A stretch of 64,000 nt of DNA, taken from contig NZ_RCWE01000004.1 of assembly GCF_018448925.1 (NCBI RefSeq), positions 186,001-250,000 on the forward strand. The letters are read 5' to 3'. Positions within the stretch are counted from its first letter, which is position 1. The stretch is not shown here. This stretch comes from Photorhabdus akhurstii. Its GTDB lineage: Bacteria; Pseudomonadota; Gammaproteobacteria; Enterobacterales; Enterobacteriaceae. More notes on this DNA, generated by a model. The model saw nothing but the letters and a program-made list of their open reading frames with translations, had not been told where the DNA came from and ran no database searches.

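Noticed and set aside
17466-63353. Dozens of 60-200 residue minus-strand and off-frame frames within the NRPS
   Set aside because: They recur at the same place in every module because the modules are repeats, and they are complementary or frame-shifted shadows of A, C and T domains. None has its own ribosome site or recognisable domain.
16877-64000. CRISPR-like or satellite-like periodicity of about 3.2 kb
   Set aside because: The period is the NRPS module length and the repeats are coding domains. There are no short repeats with unique spacers anywhere in the window.

Overview
The window looks like chromosome of an enterobacterium of the genus Photorhabdus, most likely P. luminescens/laumondii. 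The left 16 kb is ordinary core DNA whose proteins closely resemble E. coli YebY, YebV, MsrC, ProQ, Prc, HtpX, TcyP, YdjM, YniB, YniA, SitABCD/YfeABCD and MltE/EmtA. The right 47 kb is one uninterrupted reading frame for a giant nonribosomal peptide synthetase (NRPS). I recognise it as the kolossin synthetase type (plu2670 in strain TTO1, about 49 kb, from memory). Strain identity is an inference.

Layout. 1-750: end of yebY, the sRNA gene sdsR and yebV. 750-1413: AT-rich gap. 1414-6023: msrC, proQ-prc and htpX. 6104-8231, minus strand: tcyP and the LexA-boxed ydjM. 8440-9845: a tnpB-only IS200/IS605-type element where E. coli has yniC. 9925-11390: yniB and yniA, convergent. 11509-15078, minus strand: the sitABCD metal-uptake operon behind a promoter overlapped by a Fur box. 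15301-15972: emtA. 15973-16876: gene-free AT-rich leader. 16877-64000: the NRPS, running off the right edge in frame (15,708 codons visible).

The NRPS reads: formyltransferase; the C-terminal half of a condensation domain; A1-T1; then fourteen C-A-T modules, the last cut inside its A domain. C domains of modules 2, 4, 6, 8, 9, 11, 13 and 15 carry the HHLxxxxGD signature of dual condensation/epimerisation domains. Those of modules 3, 5, 7, 10, 12 and 14 are LCL-like. My reading of the A-domain specificity residues gives Thr for modules 2, 8, 12; Val for 4, 7, 9, 11, 14 and probably 15; a Leu/Phe-like code for 1, 3, 6, 10, 13; and an unfamiliar code for 5. The inferred product is an N-formyl pentadecapeptide: D-Leu, Thr, D-Leu, Val, D-X, Leu, D-Val, D-Thr, Val, D-Leu, Val, D-Thr, Leu, D-Val, Val, where Leu is a best guess. 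The remaining A15, T15 and a release domain should lie just to the right.

The NRPS is visibly GC-richer than its AT-rich leader and is built of roughly 3.2-kb repeats. Some segments are identical even at silent sites, which points to recent duplication or gene conversion. Limits: domain edges are approximate, specificity codes were read by eye, and no database search was possible.
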